In this document: piece by piece, positions 36,269 through 44,487 of the stretch
Position numbering within the stretch: position 1 is the stretch's first letter
How the letters are laid out: each line of letters begins with the position of its first letter
Assembly: GCF_014145505.1 (NCBI RefSeq)
Contig: NZ_JACIUZ010000040.1
Location: 1 to 51,312, forward strand
From: Limosilactobacillus fastidiosus
Lineage (GTDB): Bacteria > Bacillota > Bacilli > Lactobacillales > Lactobacillaceae
Direction of reading: 5' to 3'
Length of the DNA: 51,312 nucleotides
Translations under genes and position numbers: made by a program
The notes under the pieces: model-generated
The model's database searches: none
Seen by the model: only the letters and a program-made list of their open reading frames with translations
Told to the model about the DNA's origin: nothing

Positions 36269-37957
36269 CTAATCCCCGAGCTTATGCGGTGTCACATACA
36301 GGGTCTTTTGCCCCGTAAACGTAACAAAACCAGGTTTAACACCATTTGGTTTATGCAGTCGCTTTGCGGGAAGGTAGTCTACGGGAACATTATCCGAATC
36401 TCGTCCCTTCGAGAAATAGGCAGCTAACTGGGCTGCTTCAAGGAGGGTTTGATCATCTGGATTGCTATCACGAATAATAACGTGAGAACCAGGTATATCC
36501 TTAACGTGCAGCCAGATATCATTTTTGTTCGCGATCTTGAAACTCAAGCGGTCGTTTTGCAGATTGTTTTTCCCGACAAGGACCGTGGTTCCGTTGCTAG
36601 TATGAAATTCTTCGGGTTTACTTACCCGAACTTTCCGCTGCTTCTTACTTTTTTGTCGTTTGAGTTTTAGGTAGCCTTGCTGCTGAAGCTCTAGGCGAAT
36701 CTCTTGGATATCCGCTGGTGAGGCGAGATCGATTTGACTTTCGATGTTGGTAAGATAGTTAATTTCATCATTAGTTAGCTTTAATTGCTCTTTGACATAA
36801 CTAACTGAAGTCTTTAACTTGTCGTACTTTGTAAAGTATTTCTGGGCATTTCTTGAAGGGGATAGTTCCGGATCAAGATTAATCTTTAATGGCTTATTAT
36901 CATCATAGAAGTTTGGCAAGGTAATTTCCGTCATCCCATGGGATAGTTTTCCTAAATAAGTGGTTAAAATTTCACCACGAATACGGTAATAATCAGCCTT
37001 AGCCGCATCTGCTAGTTGTTGATTTAACTTCTTAACCTTGCGCCGATCCTTTTTTAGTTCAGTATGAAGAACACGGAGAACTTGTCCTGCTAATTCTCGT
37101 GAGCGATCCCGTTCAGCTTTTTGAGCATAAAAGGCATCTAGCATTACAGAAAGGGTGTGATAATGGGTAATTTGCTCTTCCTTAATATTGCTTGGTGCGA
37201 AAGCCGCAAATTGTTGCTTCCCGTTATTATCTTCATAAATTACGGGATCCGGATTCTCAAAATACTTAAGGAAGGTATGATAAGTAGTAGGCAAGTCTGA
37301 GCTAGCTTGTAATTCTCGTGCCAGTTCTTGGGCAGACTGTTTCCCTAAACCTTGATAACTGTGTTGTAACCGCTTAGCTAAATCATCTTCACTTAAATTC
37401 TCCCGCATTAAGTCTGTATAAATTTGGTTAGGGAGGTATGGATTAACCTTATCCTGCTTTGGAGGCATGATAAAAGTAGCACCCGGAAGGAGGAGGCGCA
37501 CCCGATTTTGGTCAGAACCAACATGTTTTATCGTATCGATAATCTTACCCGTTTTTTCATTAACGAGTGAAATATTACTGTGACGAGCCATTATTTCCGT
37601 GATCAGAACAAGCCGCTGCCGATCACCAAGTTCATCGCGGGTATTAAAGTTCATTTTAATAATCCGGTCATTATCAACTTGCTCAATTGATTCGAGAATT
37701 GCTCCCTCTAAGTATTTACGCATTGTCATTGCAAAATTACTGGGAACGGCAGGGTTTTGGTAGTCAATCTTGGTAATTTGCATTCTCGGATATGTTGGGT
37801 TAGTAGAAAGAAGCAGGGAATAATTATGACGGTGTGCCCGAATGGTCATAATTAGTTCTGCGGGGTAGGGTTGATTAACTTTTGCAACCCGTCCAGTTGC
37901 AAGAGTTGCATTAAGTTCATGGACGATTGCGTGGGTAAAGAAACCATCAAATGCCAT
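36269..37957 (-). CDS. rqcH: Rqc2/RqcH homologue (NFACT family, ribosome quality control)
   Basis: 562 residues. The NFACT-N domain (MAFDGFFTHAIVHELN, then the IMARHSNISLVNE block) is followed by two HhH segments, a central coiled coil (about 270-430) and the NFACT-R domain with LVGKNNLQNDRLSFKIA and the DIWLHVKDIPGSHVII motif. RqcH binds stalled 50S subunits and adds C-terminal alanine tails for degradation; older annotations call it fibronectin-binding protein A. Start and length fit the family. Monocistronic with its own terminator. Confidence 0.94.
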   Translation of the reverse strand: MAFDGFFTHAIVHELNATLATGRVAKVNQPYPAELIMTIRAHRHNYSLLLSTNPTYPRMQITKIDYQNPAVPSNFAMTMRKYLEGAILESIEQVDNDRIIKMNFNTRDELGDRQRLVLITEIMARHSNISLVNEKTGKIIDTIKHVGSDQNRVRLLLPGATFIMPPKQDKVNPYLPNQIYTDLMRENLSEDDLAKRLQHSYQGLGKQSAQELARELQASSDLPTTYHTFLKYFENPDPVIYEDNNGKQQFAAFAPSNIKEEQITHYHTLSVMLDAFYAQKAERDRSRELAGQVLRVLHTELKKDRRKVKKLNQQLADAAKADYYRIRGEILTTYLGKLSHGMTEITLPNFYDDNKPLKINLDPELSPSRNAQKYFTKYDKLKTSVSYVKEQLKLTNDEINYLTNIESQIDLASPADIQEIRLELQQQGYLKLKRQKSKKQRKVRVSKPEEFHTSNGTTVLVGKNNLQNDRLSFKIANKNDIWLHVKDIPGSHVIIRDSNPDDQTLLEAAQLAAYFSKGRDSDNVPVDYLPAKRLHKPNGVKPGFVTFTGQKTLYVTPHKLGD

Positions 37958-38162
37958 TATCTATTTCCTCCTCATTTTAAGTTTTGCATAGCGGTTACTA
38001 TTATACCGTTTGTTTCGTAAAATAGACAATTCAAATAATCAGGATTGTTGGTTTCTGTACATTGATGTGGTATTCTATATCTATTACGATGTTGTTAAAA
38101 TACCTTTACTATGCAATTATTTTTAATTATCGAATAGCAACATCCTAATGGAGGTAGTATTA

Positions 38163-39041
38163 ATGAAAATAGCTGTTGTGACTGACAGTACCTGCTATCT
38201 TACTCAAGAAGAGATCGCAGCTAATAATATTCATGTGGTACCAATTCCGTTTACCCTTAACGGTAAAACTTACCGCGAGGGTGTTGATATCACTACTGAG
38301 GAGTTCTATAAGCAGTTAAAGACTGCCAGTACCTTCCCCAGCACATCTCAACCTTCAATTGGTGAAATGATGGAACTTTATCAAAAGCTTGCAGATGAAG
38401 GCTATGATGTGGTAATTAGTATTCATCTAGCAAAGACAATTTCAGGATTTCTCAACAATATTACTCAACTTTCTGAACAAATGAAGGATACAATCAAGAT
38501 CGTGCCATTTGATTCAGAAATTACAGTTAAGTTAATGGGATACCTTGCAATAGAAGCTGCTAAGTTAGCAAAGCAAGGCATGGATATTGATGAAATTGTC
38601 AAAAAATTAACGGAATTGCGAAACACATTTCACGATGTTTTTGTCGTTGATGATTTACAAAACCTTGTGCGTGGTGGGCGACTTTCGAATGCTTCAGCCT
38701 TTGTTGGTTCAATTTTAAGGATTAAGCCACTCCTTTCATTTGACAACCCTAATCATGATATTGAAGCCTTTGAGAAGGTTCGGTCAATGAAGAAGGCCAA
38801 GGCACGTTGTGAACAACTCTTTAATGAGTCGATTGAAAAGTTGGATTATCCGGTACGGGCGATTGTTGTTCACGCTAACGATGAAGAAGCAGGGAAGAAA
38901 TGGATGGAAAAACTCCAAGAGGAACATCCTGATATTAAGTTTGAATTATCATACTTTGGTCCTGTGATTGGTGTTCACTTAGGAGAAGGAGCATTGGCAC
39001 TTGCCTGGTTACAAGATACAGAAAAGAAGCCGTTAGTATGA
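38163..39041 (+). CDS. DegV family fatty-acid-binding protein
   Basis: 292 residues. It has the DegV hallmarks: an IAVVTDSTCYL N-terminus, the FPSTSQPS lipid-binding loop, and VDDLQNLVRGGRLSN in the middle. Such proteins (FakB type) present a fatty acid to the FakA kinase. ATG 38163 is used because GGAGG is suitably spaced; an in-frame ATG at 38148 precedes it. The stop overlaps the next gene by 4 nt (ATGA), so the two are coupled. Confidence 0.92.
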   Translation: MKIAVVTDSTCYLTQEEIAANNIHVVPIPFTLNGKTYREGVDITTEEFYKQLKTASTFPSTSQPSIGEMMELYQKLADEGYDVVISIHLAKTISGFLNNITQLSEQMKDTIKIVPFDSEITVKLMGYLAIEAAKLAKQGMDIDEIVKKLTELRNTFHDVFVVDDLQNLVRGGRLSNASAFVGSILRIKPLLSFDNPNHDIEAFEKVRSMKKAKARCEQLFNESIEKLDYPVRAIVVHANDEEAGKKWMEKLQEEHPDIKFELSYFGPVIGVHLGEGALALAWLQDTEKKPLV

Positions 39042-39676
39042 TGAAAAAGATTCGTTTATTTCATATTGTTACATGGTTTGTGGTCTTATTGGTGATTTGC
39101 TTGTTATCACCACTTGACTTACATGGTGTGTTGCCAAGCGGAACGATTATTGCACCGCTTACTGCTTTATTAGCGGTCACTGTCATTCCAGTATTTGGGA
39201 TGCTGAATTCAGCACTACTGGTAATCGTTTCGCAGTTGATCTTACTCGTTTTTAGTCAAAGTGATTGGCTCACCGTTGTAGTTACCGCTTTGACAACCCT
39301 TTTTAGCGGGTGGCTAGTTAGGTGGCAACAAGCAAGATCACAGGAACTACGTCACCAGCAAATGATCACGATTGGTGTCGGCAGTGGGTTAATTATTCTC
39401 GTCTTACTGGAAATCGCTTATTTAATTGTAGGTTGGCGATTGACAGGAAGCAGTAATGGAATGTTTGAAATTGCTCGCTTGGCATTACCAACGTCGTTAT
39501 TAACGGGACTTTGTTATGCCTTATTGGTTCCACCAATTAGTATTTTGATGCTATATATTAATAAAAAATGGTTATCAAAAGTAGGTAACCAGGATGATCG
39601 TCATAGTTCTTCAAGCGATTCAGTGATTATCAATATGAATAAGCATCAGCAAAAAGATCATGATGATCAAAAATAA
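39038..39676 (+). CDS. Putative multi-pass membrane protein
   Basis: 212 residues with about five hydrophobic segments (about 9-26, 36-56, 60-95, 110-132, 150-175) and a charged Ser/His/Lys/Asp-rich cytoplasmic tail (about 180-212). The size and topology resemble ECF-transporter S components, but I see no diagnostic motif, so the function is open. It is translationally coupled to degV and followed by a hairpin at 39693-39726. Confidence 0.7.
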   Translation: MMKKIRLFHIVTWFVVLLVICLLSPLDLHGVLPSGTIIAPLTALLAVTVIPVFGMLNSALLVIVSQLILLVFSQSDWLTVVVTALTTLFSGWLVRWQQARSQELRHQQMITIGVGSGLIILVLLEIAYLIVGWRLTGSSNGMFEIARLALPTSLLTGLCYALLVPPISILMLYINKKWLSKVGNQDDRHSSSSDSVIINMNKHQQKDHDDQK

Positions 39677-39692
39677 AATTATGTAAACTAAA

Positions 39693-39726
39693 GAGGTCGG
39701 AAAAACATTTTGTTTTTTCCGGCCTT
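39693..39726 (+). terminator. Hairpin terminator after the degV operon
   Basis: GAGGTCGGAAAAA pairs with TTTTTCCGGCCTT (about 12 bp including a G-T pair), but the following T run is weak. Confidence 0.65.
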
Positions 39727-39828
39727 AATTGTTGCTAATAATTGATGAATTTATAGTCATTTGGGGAACTCAATTAGACTCTCGAGGAGGTTAAATCTCG
39801 GATCACTAGTGCGTTAATGATACAATGC

Positions 39829-40485
39829 CTAGGATTTTGCATCCCATTCCCGATGGAACTCATTAAGAAAATCAAGCATTACTTGTTGGCGGTGTTCTGC
39901 AATCTTCTTGGCGGTTGGGGTAAAGAGTTTATCTTTCAAGCCAAGAAGCTTTTCGTCAAAGTGAGTGATGATCGTTTCATCATCAAGATTTCGGTATTCT
40001 TGTTTATTCATTTTCTTCCGAGGCTTAATTTTAGGATCGTAAATAACTTCACCATGGGCGCCTCCATAATAGATCGCCCGAGTGATTCCAATTGCACCGA
40101 TTGCGTCTAACCAGTCGGCGTCCCGGACGATCTGGGCAGTTGAACTAAGGGATATCTGTTGCTTTTCTAGGGTATGAGCAAAGGAAATATTCTTGATTGT
40201 TTCCATTACAATGCGAATTTGATCATCAGTCATCCCAATTTGACGGAGAAAAGACTGGACTTCAGCTTGGGCTTCTTCCACGCTATTAACAATTTTTTCA
40301 TCAACCGTGTCATGAAGGTATGCAGCTACTTCGGGTAAAAACGGATCATGGCCTTCACCGTTCGCAATTCGAGCAGCGTTTTTGACTACCCGGTTGATGT
40401 GATTCATCCCGTGACCCGTCCGATCCCCGGCAAGTTTTTCAATTGTAAACTGCTTAATAGCCATTAACTGTTGTTCTTGATTCAT
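39829..40485 (-). CDS. HD-domain metal-dependent phosphohydrolase
   Basis: 218 residues. The HD motif order is visible: a first His in GHGMNHINRV, then AAYLHDTVDE (HD), a His in the ISFAH block and a distal Asp in VRDADWLDAIGAIG. This matches the YedJ/YpgQ-like branch of small HD hydrolases; the substrate (nucleotide or diphosphate) is unknown. It starts at ATG 40485 with AGGAGCT upstream and has no operon partner with a clear functional link. Confidence 0.88.
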   Translation of the reverse strand: MNQEQQLMAIKQFTIEKLAGDRTGHGMNHINRVVKNAARIANGEGHDPFLPEVAAYLHDTVDEKIVNSVEEAQAEVQSFLRQIGMTDDQIRIVMETIKNISFAHTLEKQQISLSSTAQIVRDADWLDAIGAIGITRAIYYGGAHGEVIYDPKIKPRKKMNKQEYRNLDDETIITHFDEKLLGLKDKLFTPTAKKIAEHRQQVMLDFLNEFHREWDAKS

Positions 40486-40553
40486 CGAATAGGAGCTCCT
40501 TTCGAATTTTTGGGTTTGCTTCTGAGGTATTAATGCTTCAAAAAAAGACGTAA

Positions 40554-41195
40554 TTATAAAATTAGTTGATCATCCGCAAGAAAACTCTCTTGAAATTTTG
40601 TGAGCGGGTGAAAATAAATCTTACCAAATTCATCAATAAGGCCATGGAAGTCCTGAGCTTCTTCACTAGTAAAATTCTTCGACAATTTCACTTGTTTGGC
40701 GAGACTTTGGTAGTTGGTAAGTCCGGATACTCCTAGCTGGGTAAAGAGTACCCGTGCATATTTATCACTGATGAATGTTGGTACATCAAAAATATAAGTA
40801 AGAAGAACGTCAGCTGTTTCATCACCAACTCCATGAAGTCTAAGTAATTCGTTACGCAAACTTACTCCAAAAGTTTGGTAAATTCGTGAATAGTCATAAT
40901 TATATTTAGATAACCAACTAAAAATAGCTTTGATTGCCCGACTCTTATTCTTATAAAAGCCAGCTGGTTGAACAATTGCTTGAAGTTCTTCAGTAGATAG
41001 CTGAAGGATTTGATCGGGATTAAAATTAGTTTGTTGGCGAAAGTTGGCAACTGCTTTGTCAGCATTTTTCCAATTAGTATTTTGAATCATGATAGCGCCA
41101 ACAATAATTTTTGCTTTTGATTCGGCAGGCCACCAACCAGAACTCCCCATATTTTGTAACATTTTATCGTATAACTCTCGAATTGTAAGTTTCAT
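40554..41195 (-). CDS. HhH-GPD DNA glycosylase (MagIII-like)
   Basis: 213 residues of the endonuclease III superfamily. The N-terminal GWWPAESKAKIIVGAIMIQNT segment is typical of MagIII-type 3-methyladenine glycosylases. The helix-hairpin-helix is LLRLHGVGDETADVLL with the catalytic Asp in FISDKYAR. The lyase Lys of EndoIII (GVGRKTA) is Glu here (GVGDETA) and the FeS-cluster cysteines are absent, so a monofunctional base-excision glycosylase is expected. Its start has an AGGGAGG Shine-Dalgarno sequence. Confidence 0.87.
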   Translation of the reverse strand: MKLTIRELYDKMLQNMGSSGWWPAESKAKIIVGAIMIQNTNWKNADKAVANFRQQTNFNPDQILQLSTEELQAIVQPAGFYKNKSRAIKAIFSWLSKYNYDYSRIYQTFGVSLRNELLRLHGVGDETADVLLTYIFDVPTFISDKYARVLFTQLGVSGLTNYQSLAKQVKLSKNFTSEEAQDFHGLIDEFGKIYFHPLTKFQESFLADDQLIL

Positions 41196-41367
41196 CGGCT
41201 CCCTCCTTATCTAACAATATTTAATCTAACACGAAACTGGATTATGCGGTAAGATAAGATTATGATAAACTCTAAGCTTGCACTTATCATTAGCAATATG
41301 GTAAATTTATATGGTTGTTAATTAGTTAAAAGTAAATGATCAATTAACGGAAGGGAAGGTAATACGA

Positions 41368-41907
41368 ATGCAATTACGTAAAGCTACTATGGAAGATTTG
41401 GATACAGTGATGGATATTCTTCGTGATGGTCGGAACCAACTAGCAGAACGAGGGATCGATCAATGGCAGGGTGATTACCCGAACGAAGAACACATTAAAG
41501 AAGATATTCAACATGGCTGGGCATACCTTGTTCAATCAGACGATGACCAAACTGTTGGTACATTAGCAATTATTGATGCCCCAGACCATTCTTATGATGC
41601 TTTAGATGGTGAGTGGTTATTAGATACCGATAAGTATTTAGTTATTCACCGGGTTGCCATCCATTCTAAGCACGCTGGTAATGGTTATGCTTCACAACTT
41701 TTTGAAAGTGTAATTGATTACATTAAGAATAACCGGAAGGACATTCAGTCGCTTCGAATTGATACTCACGAAAATAATGAGATTATGCAACACTTGATTA
41801 CCAAGAATGGCTTCACTAAGGTTGGTGAGCTTCATGGGGTGTACCGTCCTGAAGAAGAATCATACGTATACGAAATGATTACTCAACTAACAGACGAAGA
41901 TAAATAA
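41368..41907 (+). CDS. GNAT family N-acetyltransferase
   Basis: 179 residues with the GNAT fold: MQLRKATMEDLDTVM at the N-terminus, VIHRVAIHSKHAGNGYASQLF (acetyl-CoA-binding motif A; the Arg/Gln-x-x-G-x-A signature is here AGNGYA), and LRIDTHENNEIMQHLITKNGF. The substrate is unknown. An AAGGGAAGG Shine-Dalgarno sequence precedes the ATG, and a strong terminator follows. Confidence 0.9.
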   Translation: MQLRKATMEDLDTVMDILRDGRNQLAERGIDQWQGDYPNEEHIKEDIQHGWAYLVQSDDDQTVGTLAIIDAPDHSYDALDGEWLLDTDKYLVIHRVAIHSKHAGNGYASQLFESVIDYIKNNRKDIQSLRIDTHENNEIMQHLITKNGFTKVGELHGVYRPEEESYVYEMITQLTDEDK

Positions 41908-41953
41908 TCAAAAATACTAAAAACGACTTAGTAAAAAGTAATCTAAGATTAAA

Positions 41954-42009
41954 TTAAAATAAACCTCCATAGTTAGACAAAAAATTTCAACTATGGAGGT
42001 TTATTTTAA
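41954..42009 (+). terminator. Very strong hairpin terminator
   Basis: A 21-bp perfect stem (41954-41974 with 41989-42009) and a 14-nt loop; the T-rich 3' arm and following TTTT act as tail. It insulates the restriction-modification locus. Confidence 0.9.
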
Positions 42010-42050
42010 TTTTAACTCATGTTCGATTGTCTCATTTTACTAAACCATTG

Positions 42051-42059
42051 TGATATAAT
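42051..42059 (+). promoter_or_regulatory. Extended -10 promoter of the restriction-modification locus
   Basis: TGATATAAT (TGnTATAAT extended -10). TTGTCT (42027-42032) lies 21 nt upstream, too far for a normal -35. It would give a leader of about 60 nt before the first small ORF. Confidence 0.55.
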
Positions 42060-42126
42060 TGTTAAGTTTGAATTGAACTTAATGATAGGCAACTTTTAGA
42101 AACGTTTAGTACTAAGAAGCAATTTA

Positions 42127-42207
42127 ATGAGTTATATACCAGAAAAATATGGTATCGTTAATGGAAAATTGGTAACTACCCTAAATGACAACTGGAGGGA
42201 AGAATAA
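42127..42207 (+). CDS. Small upstream ORF (26 codons) before the repeat ORF
   Basis: Begins ATG at 42127 (MSYIPEKYGIVNGKLVTT at the N-terminus) and ends TAA immediately before the ATG of the repeat-containing ORF (TAAATG), in the same frame as it and the methylase. The strong GGAGGG Shine-Dalgarno sequence of the repeat ORF lies inside its end. It has only a weak ribosome site of its own. It may be a real leader peptide or chance. Confidence 0.4.
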   Translation: MSYIPEKYGIVNGKLVTTLNDNWREE

Positions 42208-42426
42208 ATGAGAATACTCAACTCAACTCAACTCAACTCAACTCAACTCAACTCAACTCAACTCAACTCAACTCAACTCAACTCAACTCAACTCAACTCA
42301 ACTCAACTCAACTCAACTCAACTCAACTCAACTCACGCTAATTATGTAAATAGTCAGCATTTATTTGTCAAGCTTTTTTTACAAAAGTGGACTATTTTTT
42401 TGTCATCACGAAAGGTGGTGGCTTAA
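42208..42426 (+). CDS. Repeat-encoded leader peptide, putative phase-variation switch
   Basis: A 72-codon ORF with a strong GGAGGG Shine-Dalgarno sequence. After MRI it encodes LNSTQ repeated eight times from 24 ACTCA units, then a hydrophobic tail (HLFVKLFLQKW), ending TAA directly against the methylase ATG (TAAATG). The tract is open in all frames, but past it the other two frames stop at 42339-42341 and 42347-42349, about 80 nt before the methylase. Only copy numbers divisible by three let ribosomes reach the methylase start. No function is expected for the peptide itself; control by translational coupling is inferred. The methylase also has its own AGGTGG site. Confidence 0.65.
   Translation: MRILNSTQLNSTQLNSTQLNSTQLNSTQLNSTQLNSTQLNSTHANYVNSQHLFVKLFLQKWTIFLSSRKVVA
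42216..42335 (+). repeat. Pentanucleotide tandem repeat, (ACTCA)x24
   Basis: Twenty-four perfect, uninterrupted copies of ACTCA. Five is not a multiple of three, so a gain or loss of one unit changes frame. The perfection and length indicate a hypermutable contingency tract. Confidence 0.98.
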
Positions 42427-44487
42427 ATGGTTAAAAGTGTTGAAGAGAAAGTAGAAGAACATTACAAAAGACTGTTTGACACCTATGAAATAAGACACTA
42501 CGGGAAAACTGAACAAATTAACGAAGAAATCAGTAATGGTTTAAAATTAGCTACTTCCAAATCTGGTGGAAAAGGTAATAACTACCCTGATATTCAATTG
42601 CTTTTAGATAATGGTTATTCAAGAAGAATACCGGTAATGGTTGAAGCTAAAGGCGGGAAGAGAAAACTAGAACATTTAAAAGACGGAAAAATAGTACAAG
42701 AAACTGAATGGACATCAGATTCTAAGCCAAATGCTAAGAACCCTCATAAAAAGGGCGATAAAAACTATTCCGCTATCACTACTTATGCTGTTAATGGAGC
42801 ACTTCATTATGGTTTAGCTATCTTACAAAATACTAGTTTTAAAGAAGTAATAATAATTGGAGTAAATGGTACATCTGTTGATGAAAATGGAAATGTTACT
42901 GATCCCGAAGTTAAGGCTTACTATGTATCTAAAAGTAATCGCTATATGCCTAAACACATTAAAGAGCTTGATAATTCACTGGTTCTATTAAAGCAAGCTA
43001 ACTTGTCACAGTTATACGATATTTTAGATAAATTGACTCTTTCTGAAGATGAGCTTAATAAACTTAGAGCTTCAACTGAAGCCGAATTAGAAACTAAAAT
43101 CAAGGCTATCCACCAAAAGCTTTACGAAGATAAGTCTTTTAGAAATATTCTTGGAACTAACCAAAAACTATATGTCTTTACTGGTCTAATTATGGCTGGT
43201 TTAACTACTAAGGGGATGCCTAAACTATCCATTGATGAATTAACGTCAAATGATAATGAAACTATCAATGATGGGACAAAAGTTCTAGATCACATAAACG
43301 CTTTTCTACATGCACGCAATGCTAGTCAATCTAAAATTGACCTTATTGCATCCCTTTTAGGTGATGGTGTATTCAAGAATAAGAATATGTGGCAACCCAC
43401 CAATGGAGAAAGTCTTATTAAGAGTCTTTACCGACAAATTAGTGAAGATATCATCCCGCTGCTTGAAAGTGACTTACATTTAGACTTTACGGGAAAAATA
43501 TTAAATTCTCTAAGTGATTGGGTAAAAATTGATAATGATAAGGCAAATGACGTTGTCTTAACACCTAGCTATCTCACTCACTTCATGGCACATTTAGCTC
43601 GTACTAATAAAGATTCCTTTGTTTGGGACTTAGCTATGGGTAGTGGTGGTTTTCTAGTTGCTGCTATGGATACCATGATTAAAGATGCCAAAAAGAGTAT
43701 TCAAGATAAACAAGAACTTGAAAATAAAATCAAAAACATTAAAGAGAATCAATTACTAGGTGTGGAAATTCTACCTAATATTTATATTCTTGCCGTATTA
43801 AATATGATCCTTATGGGGGATGGATCTACTAATTTATTACATGATGATTCACTTAAACTCTATAAAGATATTAAATTCCCTGCTAATGTTTTCTTATTAA
43901 ACCCACCTTATTCAGCAGACGGAAAAGGTTTTATTTTCGTGCAAAAAGCGTTATCACAAATGCCTAAAGGATATGCTGCAATCTTAATTCAAGAAAACGC
44001 TGGTAGTGGTACAGGTCTGCCATTTACTAAAGAAATTCTAAAAAATAATACTTTACTTGCTTCAATTCACTTACCTAGTGACGTATTTTCAGGTAAAGCT
44101 AGTGTACAAGCCGCAATCTATCTATTTAAGGTAGCTCGGCCTCATGAAGTAGATGATCTGGTAACCTTTGTAGATATGTCTGAAGATGGTTATAGTCGAC
44201 AAAACCGTAGAAAATCTAGTCAAGAAGTTAACTTAAGAGATACTGACCATGCTAAAGAACGCTATGCAGAAATTGAAGCTAGATTATTAGGTAAAAAGCC
44301 TAAAACTAACTACTACACCGAAGATAATGGCAAAATTATCAAAGATACTATTACGCTAGAGGGTAACGATTGGACTTTTGGTCAGCATCAGGTGATTGAC
44401 ACCACCCCTACAGAAGAAGACTTTAAAGCGGTAGTTGCTGACTATCTTGCTTGGAAAGTAAGTAGTGTATTGAGGGGAGAAGAATAA
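42427..44487 (+). CDS. BcgI-like restriction-methylation subunit (nuclease plus N6-adenine methylase)
   Basis: 686 residues. The N-terminus holds a PD-(D/E)xK nuclease core (P54-D55 in NNYPDIQLLL, E73-A-K75 in VMVEAKG). A helical linker precedes a gamma-type N6-adenine methylase with SAM motif I DLAMGSGGFL (401-410) and catalytic NPPY (492-495). There is no recognition domain; a separate specificity gene overlaps its stop by one base (TAATG). This is the A/B architecture of BcgI-type IIB enzymes, which cut on both sides of the site, rather than type I (no HsdR helicase). AT-rich composition suggests horizontal acquisition. Expression probably depends on the upstream repeat ORF. Confidence 0.85.
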   Translation: MVKSVEEKVEEHYKRLFDTYEIRHYGKTEQINEEISNGLKLATSKSGGKGNNYPDIQLLLDNGYSRRIPVMVEAKGGKRKLEHLKDGKIVQETEWTSDSKPNAKNPHKKGDKNYSAITTYAVNGALHYGLAILQNTSFKEVIIIGVNGTSVDENGNVTDPEVKAYYVSKSNRYMPKHIKELDNSLVLLKQANLSQLYDILDKLTLSEDELNKLRASTEAELETKIKAIHQKLYEDKSFRNILGTNQKLYVFTGLIMAGLTTKGMPKLSIDELTSNDNETINDGTKVLDHINAFLHARNASQSKIDLIASLLGDGVFKNKNMWQPTNGESLIKSLYRQISEDIIPLLESDLHLDFTGKILNSLSDWVKIDNDKANDVVLTPSYLTHFMAHLARTNKDSFVWDLAMGSGGFLVAAMDTMIKDAKKSIQDKQELENKIKNIKENQLLGVEILPNIYILAVLNMILMGDGSTNLLHDDSLKLYKDIKFPANVFLLNPPYSADGKGFIFVQKALSQMPKGYAAILIQENAGSGTGLPFTKEILKNNTLLASIHLPSDVFSGKASVQAAIYLFKVARPHEVDDLVTFVDMSEDGYSRQNRRKSSQEVNLRDTDHAKERYAEIEARLLGKKPKTNYYTEDNGKIIKDTITLEGNDWTFGQHQVIDTTPTEEDFKAVVADYLAWKVSSVLRGEE

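Noticed and set aside
42216-42335. CRISPR array
   Set aside because: Units are 5 bp, contiguous and without spacers; no cas genes are present.
42208-42426. The ACTCA repeat ORF as an N-terminal extension of the methylase
   Set aside because: An in-frame TAA stands directly before the methylase ATG, and the other two frames stop soon after the repeat, so no copy number gives a fusion.
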